Positions 52,180 to 62,800 of a stretch of 64,000 nt of DNA are shown piece by piece. The translations under genes and the position numbers were made by a program. Position 1 is the stretch's first letter. Each line of letters opens with the position of its first letter. The stretch comes from Skeletonema tropicum (lineage: Eukaryota; Bacillariophyta; Thalassiosirophyceae; Thalassiosirales; Thalassiosiraceae): assembly GCA_037178625.1 (NCBI GenBank), contig CM074127.1:2480001-2544000 (forward strand). Reading direction: 5' to 3'. The notes under the pieces were generated by a model. The model searched no databases, was not told the origin of the DNA, and saw nothing but the letters and a program-made list of their open reading frames with translations.

Positions 52180-55100
52180 TTATTGTTGATTAGAGAGATA
52201 GTCTTGTTGCATGGAGTGAACCAACTCGCCCATTTCTGTGACATCATTTATTTCATGAATATTGTGTTCATCCACTTTGTCATTAGCCATCCTTTCTGTA
52301 GGAAAGGATTCCCCTTTGACAAGCTGAAGCTTAGTAGGTTTGGTTGTCAATTGATCTAAAGTGCGTCTCAATTCATGACAGTGACAGAATAAATCCTTGC
52401 GACACAAAACATACAGCCCAAGGCGAGCACGCGAGACAGCAACAACAAGCCGTCTTATATCACGCAAATGCCCAACATTCTTTGTACGGACAAGAGATAA
52501 AATAATGAAGTCGTTTTGCTGCCCTTGGTACTGATCAACTGTTGACACAGCGCCTGGCTTTATTCCAGCAAGGGGCGTACCTCCACCACATCTTTGGGAC
52601 AAAATATCCACTATGAGCTCTTTCTGCCCATTGTATGTAGTGAGAATCGATATCTTTTCCGAAGGATAGCCAATCAGCACCAGATATTGAAACAAGGCAA
52701 CGGAATACTCTGCTTCTCCAACATTTTGATAAAAGTAAGCTGTCGGAGTGCTCTCTCCTCGTCCCTCAAAATCATCAACATTGATGAGTTGGAATGTATG
52801 TGCAAGCCCAGTGTTTGCCTTCTGGAATTCCTCTTTCTCCGAAACATGGTCCAGATCACCCAAATCGTCGTATCGCCAACTGTACAGCCTGGCAATATCC
52901 GCTCGAGCGCGTCCCTGTTTATTCAATTCTATTGATGGAACGCCAAGTTTGATCAGACGTGCAAAGAGACTTTGATCATAATGAGAAAACTTGGAAAACG
53001 AAATGTTCTTGACAACAGGGGGTAGCTGGTTATGATCGCCAATGAGGCAAACCCTCTTCAGCCGGCTGTGAGACGACACCGAGCTGTCGTCAGACTCCCC
53101 GCCCTGAATTAACAGAGGAACAAAAGTCTCTATGTCAAGCATCTGTCCAGCCTCCTCCACAATGATATTATCATAGTGAAAACCCAGCTCGACTAAACGA
53201 GCCCTAGCAATTGCGGCGTGAGTACATGTCATAGCTACAATCCTGGCTTGTTTCGTAAGAAGATAGTCCGTTCGTTGCCTTTGCGAGCGCAGGAGCTCGA
53301 TAGGACGAAATTCTGCTAGCTCGTCAAATATCGCTTGTATCTCTTTGATTCTTGCTGTCGCGTCCTCAAGAGTCAACGATCTCTCCAGAAACTCTGGAAA
53401 ATATTTAATGAAGGGAAAACTACTCTTCACATTTGCGTTTGGATCGTTTTTCATCCCTGCTTCGAACTGCTCTATCCTCTTTTTCACATGGTGGAAGAAG
53501 AAATACTCAGCTGTTTCGCAGGTATATGATGGGGCCCCATCCGCACCCCGCTCGGCTGCACTGCTGAGGTTCAAAGATTCTGATAGCTGCTGAACTTTCT
53601 CCAGCAAGTCATTACGGCGCGACAAGATATGTGCAACACGTCCAGCCTTGGTAAAGTCATGAGATGATGAAGATGTCGCACTTAAATTTCTTTCCCCTGC
53701 ACCCAGACGAAGCATATAACGCTCGTCTACATCTCCACGTGCCATGACTTTGTCAAATAAATCATTCAGAGCGGCATTCGAATGAGTTACAATAACAGTT
53801 CTCTGCGTTGGAAAAGAATGGTAGAGATTTGCAATAATTTGGCAGGCAACATCGGTCTTCCCTGTGCCTGGAGGACCAATCAATGTCGTCAAGCCTGGAC
53901 AAAGTCCAGAACGAATGGCTTGAACTTGAACGGGTGTGAAACGGATAGGGTTACCACTGCTCATCGTTGGGGATTTGTATGATGTGGCTTCTACGCTATC
54001 ATTTGTCACTTTAACTCGATAGTATTTTCTTGCTGTTGTGTCATCTTGGTGTCCGATGACTACATTGCAGCCAGGGAAAGAATCCTTCAGATGCTTGTCA
54101 TCCACAAAAGTATCTCCAAAGTCCAACGCAGCAGTCGGCGAAGTTACACCTGCCGTTTTTGACGCAAACAACTTCATCTGAGGAGACAAAAAAGATGCTG
54201 CCGATGGATCGTTTCCGTAGCCAAGAAGCACTGGCATGAGCCACGAAGGTATAGAACGATACATTGAATTAGCACCGCCACGCATCAATCCCCGGATGGT
54301 CTCCAAAACTGCTTTGAAATTATTCTCTTTGCCATGACGCCTCACAACGAGGTTGAACGTATCGTACACATCCGTGCCAAATGATGAGCCACGACCAGAA
54401 GCATCTGCAGCGTATTGTGCTGGATCCAACGCTACACGCAGAAAACGTCGTTTGCCTTTCGGCTGGGGTTTACCTCCTTCCTCATAAGCAAGTGCAGGAT
54501 CTGACAATACCACCCCAGCTTCATCACGCACTTCCAATACGGTAGCCCCACGTACTGCTCGTACTCCGAATCGTTCAGGAAAGGAAAAGTCCTCTTCATC
54601 TGGGATTTTCCTGTCTTCTGGTTGCGACGGTGATATCTTTGTTGCATCCACTGCTACTAAGAATAAATTATCAAACTCACGAAGTTCGTCCCATTCACTG
54701 ATTAGTGATGTTGCGCAATGGTACAAATCTAAAACTAGCTCAGCAACCACATTGGAAGGAAATCGCTCTCCGAGACGCGGGGGGTCGACACGGATAATTC
54801 GAAAACCTTGTTTGTCATCTTTGTTGCTTTTCAATTGGAGTCCCATTCGCGCCCATCCCTGGAATTCTGTCCTACTGAAATCATCTTGATGAACAGCATC
54901 TTCTTGCCCCCCACCGTAATAATCATTTGGATCTGTGTAACCATCCTGCTTAAGAGCAGGTCTCATCCTCTTAATCACATCCACAATGTCTCCTCTAATT
55001 TCGTATGCGCATTCCAACCGAAACAAATGAAAGTTTCGTAAGAGATAGTCACCTGCAGATAGAAACCGCGCATTCAACTTCGGCAGAGAAAGTGACTGCA

Positions 55101-56640
55101 AATTCGATGCAAGACTGGTATTTCCAGGAGGGACTGAATGAGGATCCCATAATAATTCTTCAGAGGGGAAAATGGGTGCCGCAGATAGCACAGCAGCATC
55201 ACTCTGGCGTGATGACTGATGATATATGATAATTGACGAGAGCAGATCTCGACGTGTGCATCCTAATTGTTCAGCAGTATCAGTAGTAGAAAATCCAATA
55301 TCATTGTCATCCACAAGGCGCAATCGGTAGCAGACATCATATAGAGTGTTTTCACTCCATAGACCAATCTTTTCTCTTAACCACGTAGCATCCGTAACAC
55401 GGTTCACTCCAGCAAAGACGACATCAGAAGCTTCCTCGACGTAATGACGGTGTAGCAATTTTTGCAATATTTGTGCTCGTTGATGAATCAAACGATTGGT
55501 TGAGTCATTACTCATTTGAGTGGAATCTACTCCTCTTTCCATCAATGCAGATGAGTTGTTGGTTATGGAGCCAACGCCCCCCTCCATCCGTTCCGAATCC
55601 AATATCATATTGACCTGTTGGCGGAACAGTACAAATGATTGGTCACGGTATAACTTGGATAACACCAATTTGACAGTCAGGTTGTGGGAAGAAATGTATG
55701 AACCAACATGTGATCGCGTTTGTGGATATGAAAGGAGATCCAAAAGCAGCTCAAGACACTTCGAAATAAACCCATGCGCTTCATTTCGTCCCCCATCGTC
55801 AAGGTCATCTTGAACAATTGCGAAAAATAATTGGTCCACTAATCCAGGTAGAAATCCAACATTGGCATCCTTGTCACCTCGTTTCGCCTCATACAGCCCA
55901 TATCGTTTCTTCAACATGCCATCTCGCTTCATCTCCAAGAATCGCTTTCGCTTAGGGATTGCATCCCACAGGCGAACTCCCACAAGATCAACTAATGGAC
56001 CTTCAATGATACCTCTACGTTGAGAAGAGTTATCTCCACTCTTACAACGAAGTTCCATAGAGGAGTAGGATGCAATTAGAAATCTCAACACTTCGTTGTG
56101 AATTGAAATGTTTCCAAGAGAACGGAGAGTCTCTTTACTGCAATGCACATTTTGGTAATTTAATAGCCCCTTCAACAACAAAGCAAATGAACCAGTACGC
56201 TGCATAGGAGATATCGAATTATTGCTGGGAGTAGAATCATGTTCATCTACCACAAACAAAAGTTGAGAATCGCCTCCTCCGTCAATACCGCTCCCCTTGC
56301 CACTACCGCCACTTGCCCCTCCTCTTCGGTTTGCAAGCAGGGCAAGCGCATAGGCAATCTCTTCATTAGGCATATCTGATCCATTCTGAACTAGTTGCAA
56401 AAAATAAGGCCATAGCTGCCGTTCAATAGTTCCGTTATCATGACAATCATCCAAAAACTTGATATCTTTCGAATTGTCACTTTGATGTGCGGTAATGATT
56501 CGTTGGGCAATTGAAGTAAGAGATATGATGTCAATGGAGGATCCTCCAACTTCTATTGTGGCAGTGGGTCCATCTGCAACTTTTTGGAGCTTGGCTGCGG
56601 TCGTATCAGACGCCTTGGTGTTAGCCTTGCGCTTCGCCAT
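52180..56640 (-). CDS. AQR: Intron-binding spliceosomal RNA helicase Aquarius
   Basis: 1486 residues in one exon, essentially the length of the human protein. The N-terminus is basic (AKRKANTKASDTTAAKLQK), followed by a long helical repeat region. The middle contains the beta-barrel and pointer domains. The SF1 (UPF1-like) helicase core has Walker A in LIGPPGTGKTDVACQIIANL, motif Ia in TVIVTHSNAALNDLF, the DEAG-like Walker B in IIVEEAGQMLDIETFVPLLI, motif III RVCLIGDHNQLPPV, and motifs V/VI in VSTVDQYQGQQNDFIILSLV and VVAVSRARLGLYVLCR. Aquarius binds intron RNA upstream of the branch site in the intron-binding complex. A copia element sits just upstream of its start. Confidence 0.95.
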   Translation of the reverse strand: MAKRKANTKASDTTAAKLQKVADGPTATIEVGGSSIDIISLTSIAQRIITAHQSDNSKDIKFLDDCHDNGTIERQLWPYFLQLVQNGSDMPNEEIAYALALLANRRGGASGGSGKGSGIDGGGDSQLLFVVDEHDSTPSNNSISPMQRTGSFALLLKGLLNYQNVHCSKETLRSLGNISIHNEVLRFLIASYSSMELRCKSGDNSSQRRGIIEGPLVDLVGVRLWDAIPKRKRFLEMKRDGMLKKRYGLYEAKRGDKDANVGFLPGLVDQLFFAIVQDDLDDGGRNEAHGFISKCLELLLDLLSYPQTRSHVGSYISSHNLTVKLVLSKLYRDQSFVLFRQQVNMILDSERMEGGVGSITNNSSALMERGVDSTQMSNDSTNRLIHQRAQILQKLLHRHYVEEASDVVFAGVNRVTDATWLREKIGLWSENTLYDVCYRLRLVDDNDIGFSTTDTAEQLGCTRRDLLSSIIIYHQSSRQSDAAVLSAAPIFPSEELLWDPHSVPPGNTSLASNLQSLSLPKLNARFLSAGDYLLRNFHLFRLECAYEIRGDIVDVIKRMRPALKQDGYTDPNDYYGGGQEDAVHQDDFSRTEFQGWARMGLQLKSNKDDKQGFRIIRVDPPRLGERFPSNVVAELVLDLYHCATSLISEWDELREFDNLFLVAVDATKISPSQPEDRKIPDEEDFSFPERFGVRAVRGATVLEVRDEAGVVLSDPALAYEEGGKPQPKGKRRFLRVALDPAQYAADASGRGSSFGTDVYDTFNLVVRRHGKENNFKAVLETIRGLMRGGANSMYRSIPSWLMPVLLGYGNDPSAASFLSPQMKLFASKTAGVTSPTAALDFGDTFVDDKHLKDSFPGCNVVIGHQDDTTARKYYRVKVTNDSVEATSYKSPTMSSGNPIRFTPVQVQAIRSGLCPGLTTLIGPPGTGKTDVACQIIANLYHSFPTQRTVIVTHSNAALNDLFDKVMARGDVDERYMLRLGAGERNLSATSSSSHDFTKAGRVAHILSRRNDLLEKVQQLSESLNLSSAAERGADGAPSYTCETAEYFFFHHVKKRIEQFEAGMKNDPNANVKSSFPFIKYFPEFLERSLTLEDATARIKEIQAIFDELAEFRPIELLRSQRQRTDYLLTKQARIVAMTCTHAAIARARLVELGFHYDNIIVEEAGQMLDIETFVPLLIQGGESDDSSVSSHSRLKRVCLIGDHNQLPPVVKNISFSKFSHYDQSLFARLIKLGVPSIELNKQGRARADIARLYSWRYDDLGDLDHVSEKEEFQKANTGLAHTFQLINVDDFEGRGESTPTAYFYQNVGEAEYSVALFQYLVLIGYPSEKISILTTYNGQKELIVDILSQRCGGGTPLAGIKPGAVSTVDQYQGQQNDFIILSLVRTKNVGHLRDIRRLVVAVSRARLGLYVLCRKDLFCHCHELRRTLDQLTTKPTKLQLVKGESFPTERMANDKVDEHNIHEINDVTEMGELVHSMQQDYLSNQQ

Positions 56641-57087
56641 GGTCAGGGTATGGAGGGTGTAGGGTGTAGAGTAGGTGTTGAGGTTGCCTAGTTGTGACTC
56701 GCCTTCCTATTTTAGGTTTACATGTTTCTGTCAATTGAGTGAGTTTCCGTATATGGTTCTCACTCACATCATCTAACGCAAGAGCTGCGCTATCTTATGC
56801 GTTGAGTTGCACTTTGCTTAATTGTCAAGTGCAAATCAAAGCTCTCACAATAAAATAATATTGTCTCTGTTACTAAGAAGTCAACGCTACACAGAGCATT
56901 CGGGACGCCGGATACTCTACATTGTCTGCGTCAATATCTTCCTATACTTACAGCGTTGCACCTTTTACAGGTATACGAGCGCCAAACGCTTACGCGGTCT
57001 CTGCATTCTACGGACTGCATTCATCCAATTTAATTCCTCTACGACCGGAATCTGATCAATTCTTCCAACGGTCTTCATCGTTCAACC
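56641..57087. other. AQR upstream region and probable copia 5' LTR/leader
   Basis: This stretch must hold the AQR promoter and the left end of the copia element. A TATA-like ATAAAATAAT lies at about 56850. LTR limits cannot be set because the right LTR is outside the window. A candidate LTR end is the CTTTTACA at about 56961-56969, but the sequence after it does not match a primer site I can verify. Confidence 0.4.
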
Positions 57088-59713
57088 ATGGTACCTTCTG
57101 ATACTTCTACCCCTCAGGCAAATCGTCGTGTCTCCGACTCTAACTCCGGCATGACAACAGATCCTGGGTATTCTTCGTTTTTGAACTTCGTGCTTTCACC
57201 GTTTTTCAGACGTTCTGATGTGTCCACCGCTTCTGATGTGTCCACCGATACGTTTGAAACAACTTTTGATGATTCTCTGACTCAACCGGCAGTAGCTACG
57301 CCTGGAGAGTTGACGTCAGTTCAGGTTGCCAGTTCGGCAACAGTTGCAACCAGTCCGGTTGCGGGTACTCCAGCCCCTACTGCTGTTGTTGCCCCTGCCA
57401 GTTCGGCACCCTTGGCAACCAGTCCGGTTGCTGCCGCTTCAGCCCCTTCTGCTGTAGCTGCTAAGGTCTTTGTTCCTCCCACTCATGTTTCTGCTGCTGA
57501 TTCCAGTGTTCCTCCTCTCTGTTTTGGTACCGCCGGCGCCACTGAAAGTTCGGTTGGGGTTGAGGAACCTGTGGATCACTCAGTTGCCTATGTTGGTGGA
57601 TCTGTTACTTCCGAGTCTCCATTTGATACTCTTGATGATGAAATTACTCCTGGTCCTCGCAGAGTCTACAAGGATGCTGCTAGCTTTCGTGCTGCCCGCA
57701 TTAATGAGGAAATCAAGTTGGTTACTCAGGCGTTTGAGGATAGTGATGAGAAGCTTCTTCGTGCTCTGCTTAATGCTGAGTATCTCTCGGATCCTGCCCA
57801 TCAGCTGTGCTGCACTTACCTCGGCATCCGGTCCCCCCGCCCCGGAGTCTGTCGCCCTTCCGAGCCTTGCTCTTGCTCTTCAACTTCTTGTGCATCATCA
57901 TCGGTGTCACCCTTTTCATCCGTTCTACCTGACGATGAGGAGGAGGAGGAGAGTATTCAGAGCGAAGAGGAGGAGGAGGAGAGTCTTCAGAGCGAAGATT
58001 GTGCGAAGAGCTTCATCAAGGTGGAGAGGACCGAAAACTTTATGTTTGACGTTAACTCTGATGAAGTTGCCGCAGCTCAGGCGAAGGAAGAAGAGGCCAC
58101 TGATTTCTCTCCTTCTTCGTATTTGATGAAAGTCTCTAAGTATGATCGTCTTGCCCGTGGCAGTGATGGTTATGCGGATCAACGTGAGGAAATGACTAAG
58201 GGTCCTAAGCAATCGGGTCGTCTTGGTGCAGCAAATTGGGCTGTTGTCGGTACAAGCTCGAGTGGTGATCGCAGTAAGGAGACTGAGTTGATGGCTCACC
58301 TTGAGTCCGACAATGAGAAGCTTCTATCGTTTCAAGACCATATGAATAAGTATGACTTTAATCAGTCTCAGGTGCCTGTACCACGTGGTCATATCACTCG
58401 TGTCTCTTCAACCAACGTTCATCCGTCCGAGTTCTTTGATACCCAAGCTAAGCCTATCAACCTCAGTGATAGCTGGGGTGGGACCGCGATTGACATTCCT
58501 CGCTTTGTCCAACGTTTCATCAACACGAGTCCTTATGTTGCACCTGTTGATAAGGAGAACAGTCGCCTCATGGGTTTGTATCTTATGAACTGTATGACGG
58601 CTACCGTGCAGAAGGCTGTGAAAGAGAACATGGAGAAATTCTTCACGCCCCAAGAACGAGGTGGCATCACTGTCTTGTACTGCATGATGAAAACAGCCTA
58701 TGCGTTGCAGGCAAGCAATATGGACGTCCTCCGTGCTGAGATCGAGAAGTTTGCAGAAGATGGTTTGACTAAGGTTCCTGGACACAACGTTGCCTCTGTT
58801 GAGTTAAAGTTGAGTCTTGTTGTGAATCAACTTGCGGTGATAAATGGTCTTGATGTTAAGCATGTCGGCATGGTCCTCAAGGGTCTCACTAAATGCCCCA
58901 ACTCTGATTTTGAGGTTATGTTCAGGGAGATGCGCTTGAAACATCTCAAGGGAGAAATCACCTTCGATGTCGACACGCCTGTTACCTACGCCACGTCCGA
59001 TCAGCAAGGGATTGCTACTCAGATCTTGGATATCTTGAAGGCCGCGAAAGTCTTGTACATGCGAAGCAGAGACTGGTTCTCAGTTCTCTTACTCTGCCAA
59101 TTCGTTGGTCCCCAGTGGTTCTAGTCCTTCTGGCATCTCGTGTCACAACTGTAAAAAGAACCATCATCTCGATCAATGTCCCCTTCCTCACGATCAAGCT
59201 GAGATCAAGAAGAACAGGAAGGAGTTCTTTGCAGAAAGGGACGCTCGAAGGGCAGCTGGTGGTACTGGTTCTGGTGGTACCGGTTCTGATCGTTCTGGTT
59301 CTGGTGGTGGTACTGGCGCTACTATTCCTCGCCGTGATACAGCTGGTAATACGCCTCAATTCCGCATGAATGAGTCTTCAGGTCTTATTGAATTCAAGTG
59401 CCTTAAGTGCAAGAGATTGAAGGGGAAGGCTATGTGGACAAATCATACTTCTAAGGAGCATGCTAAGGCCATGAAGAATTCAAACTTCTGCTACTGGAAG
59501 GAGAACCCTAACTGTCCTGCTGGTCGAATGGCTCGTCAATGTGCTGCCAAGGTTGAGAAGGAATCTTCTGCTACTGCCGCTAATGCTACTTCTGTGGATG
59601 CGGACAAGCAGAAGGCTCTCTGGGAAAAGGTTAATACTCTTGGTACTGACAGTGTTGAAGGGAAAGCTGCTTTTAATGCCTTGAGGGCTGCCGCCGCTCG
59701 GGATTTTCAGTAA
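57088..59713 (+). CDS. gag: Copia Gag polyprotein, with an apparent +1 frameshift
   Basis: The first frame (57088-59124) has a Ser/Thr/Ala/Pro-rich start, an acidic low-complexity stretch (about residues 285-300) and a helical capsid-like region (SDSWGGTAIDIPRFVQRFIN, DVLRAEIEKFAEDGLTKVPG). Near 59064-59075 the frame must skip one base; it then reads ETGSQFSYSANSLVPSGSSP to a zinc knuckle CHNCKKNHHLDQC (C-x2-C-x3-H-x4-C) and a second C-x2-C...H-x4-H cluster (FKCLKCKRLKGKAMWTNHTS). It ends at TAA 59711-59713. Joined length is about 874 residues. Gag packages the element RNA. The break may be an indel or a property of this family. Confidence 0.8.
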
Positions 59714-59828
59714 AGGGACCTACCGTTTCAGGTGGTATGTCCCTACTCTATTACTTTTTATATCCTGAATTATTCGTGGTGGTTATGACTCTGTGAACTT
59801 CGGCTTCTTGTTGGGGGTTACGGTGTCT

Positions 59829-62800
59829 ATGGCTACGCTTGTCGAGTGGTTCTTGTGCTTCAATTTCGGTCTGCTGTTAGTTCTCTCTGTGATGGACGAT
59901 GCGTTTGAGGTTCTCGATCTCGCATCTTCTGGGGAAGGTTTCGCCTGTCTGGGTTGGCTATGGTCTTCTTACTTCCTTCCTGCCTTTGGAGTGTGGATCG
60001 GCGGTGGTTGTTTGGTCATCTCTACGGGTGCCTACATAATTCACTACTTGATTTTCCTGCCGGTTCAATACAACTATCGACTTAGGAGGAGGAAGGGGCC
60101 ACCTTTCTCGTGTCCAAACATCAGTGGAAAGCGGAGAAGTTTACTTCTTCGGTCGTTTTATCGCTATCGTTACACTGGAGTGATGTACAAAGATTTGTAT
60201 CCTTATCTTTTGCGTGAACACAAGCGGTTTACCCGAGAGCATCTTGAGAAACAACAACAGATTGCTGCTGCTAGAGCTGAAGAACTAGATACAATCAAGT
60301 TTCTTGACGGCAACCCTGATCCTGGTGATGACTATCGCTTCTCGTTGAATGAATTTGATCCTGCTAAGACTGCCGAGTTTGTCGACGAGTATGTACAAGA
60401 TCCTACCTATCTTGTCCGTCTGCAGAATCAGCTCCGTCTTACTAATCAGAAGGAGCATCGCCGCGATCTCAAAAAGCTTATTGCTCGACTCAATCTATTG
60501 ATGAAAGAAGTACCTACTGCTGGTTCTCCTCGTGCTATGGAAGCCAAGTCTGGTGCTCCTACTCCTACTACTGCGCAACCTGGCAAAACTACCAATGAAC
60601 GCAACACCTTTGCATTTCATGAGACGGCTGCTATTCTTGATACTGGTGCCTCTTTTGGGTTGACTCCTTTCCGCTCTGACTTTATCACTTATGAGAAAGT
60701 GAATATTACTGTGAAGGACGTCAGCGGCTCTAACAAAGTGCAGGGTTTTGGTCTTGTCTTGTATAAGGCCGTTGCTACTAATGGTGAGGTAGTCTATCTG
60801 CCGGGGTTGGCATATCATCTGAAGTCAACTGATATTCGATTGATTAGTCCGCAAGCGTTTCATCAGCTGTGGGGTGGTCACAGTGTTATTAATGATGAGT
60901 CTTTCCGTCTTCACACCACTTCGGGTCAAGTCCTTGATGTGCCTCTTGAATCCAAGTCGAATTTGCCTATGCTTTATGGAGTTACTTGTTCAGTTCAGGA
61001 GCATCGTGCAGTTGGTGCTGCCTATGCACGTCAGTGGAAGGTGAAACAACGTCTCAGTCACAGTTTCTTCTTTGGTAATGAGGATGGCGGCTGGAGGTTC
61101 ACTCGCTTGGAGGATGAAGATTTTGCTGAACCGCAGGAAGTCACTTATGACTTTGATCTTTGTGCTCATCTTACTCGCACGGCACCTTGCATCACTATTG
61201 CTGACAATCCAAATTTATCTCCTGCTCAGAAGGAGTTACTTCTCTGGCATTACAAGCTCGGTTGCAGCATGAAGAAGATTCAATACTTGATGACTGGTCA
61301 TTCTAGGAAGCTCGCTGGTGGGAAGTCTGCTTATTATCCTCCCGTCATCGCTCCTAAGTGGGAAAGTGCTCGTAATTGTCCGATCCCTGTATGTGCTACC
61401 AATGAAGTTGCTCGTGCACAAGTGCGGAAGCCTCACTCTCGGCGGCAGTCTGCTGTCAAGTCAAATGAGAAGGCTTTATCCCGTGATAAGTACTCGCCTG
61501 GTGATTTTGTCTCGATGGATACTGTGACAGTTCCTATCAAGGGTCGTCTATTTTCTGGCTATGGTGCTGATTCGGCGGAAGGTTATTCATGTGTTACTAT
61601 CTTCCATGATGCTGGATCTGGTCTTATTAAGGTTTATCCCCAAACTTCCGCGACTTCAGCTGAAACTTTGATCTCGAAGCTCAAGTTTGAGGCCTATCTC
61701 TGGCAGCAAGCTGGCAAACGGGTCAAGAAATATCACTCTGATGGTGGCGTCTTCACTTCGGCTAGTTTTCGGAGTGACTGTGAGAAGAAGGATCAGAAGC
61801 AGAGTTTCTCTGGTGTTGGTGCCAAGTTCCAAAACGGCGCTGCTGAGCGAAGTGTTCAGACCTTATTCTGGATGTGCAGAACTTTTCTTTTGCATGTTGC
61901 TATGAGATGGTCTACTCACAACGCTGACTCTCCTTCACTTTGGCCGCAGGCTCTTGCCTACGCCGAGTTCCTTTTCAACCGCACACCGTCTATGTCTCAT
62001 GGATTTTCTCCGCTAGAGATCCTCACCAACGTTGTCTCTGATCATCGTGACTTACTTCGTGCACATGTCTTCGGTGCTCCTACCTATGTTCTTGATGCTG
62101 CGCTTCAGGATGGCAAGAAGCTCCCAAAGTTTAGCCGTAGGGCTAGGGTTGGCCAATTTCTTGGATTTTCTCCCGACCACTCTACCCAAGTTGGTCTGGT
62201 ACGTCATCTTGATTCAAATTACATCTCCCCTCAATACCATTGCGTCTACGACGATAAATTCGAAACTGTCTCGGGCCTTGTTGGTGATTCTGCTGAGGAC
62301 CTCGCTGATACTATTCAACAGAAGTGGGGTTCCCTTTTTGAAAGTGATGAACATGATCTTTATATCTATCCTGAGTTTGTTGATGGTGAATTGTCCTACA
62401 CACCCCCTCCGCTTGATCTTCCTTGGCTTACTGAAGAAGAAGCTCGAGAGCGTGAGGACCGCTTGCAAGAGCAGGTTGCTCGTGGCAAGGAGCTTAGGCT
62501 CAAGTCTGAAGAAGTATTCAAGTCTCCAGTTACTGTTCCCGATCGCAAAGTTACTATTAATGAGCATCCTACTGCTATCGATTCGTCCATCGAGCAAGAA
62601 GGAGAAGTTGGAGCAGTTGATGTCGATGACTCTGCTTGTGTTGATTACTCTGATGTGGATGAATCGACCCAGGAGGAGAATGAAATTTCCGATCAGAAGG
62701 AGACGGATGTCTTGGATGATTCTGTTTCTACTTGGAAGGATCGCTTGAGGAGAAATCGCAAGTCTACTAGTTGGAAACGCACTGCGCTTGTTAGTGCTGC

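Noticed and set aside
56961..56985. Primer-binding site following a CTTTTACA LTR end
   Set aside because: The following GGTATACGAGCGCC lacks the TGG expected opposite a tRNA CCA end and could not be matched to a tRNA.
57470..58126. 218-codon alternative frame within Gag
   Set aside because: Leu/Arg-rich shadow of the Ser/Ala-rich Gag frame.
62032..62748. 238-codon alternative frame within Pol
   Set aside because: Shadow of the integrase to RT linker; Pol frame carries all motifs.
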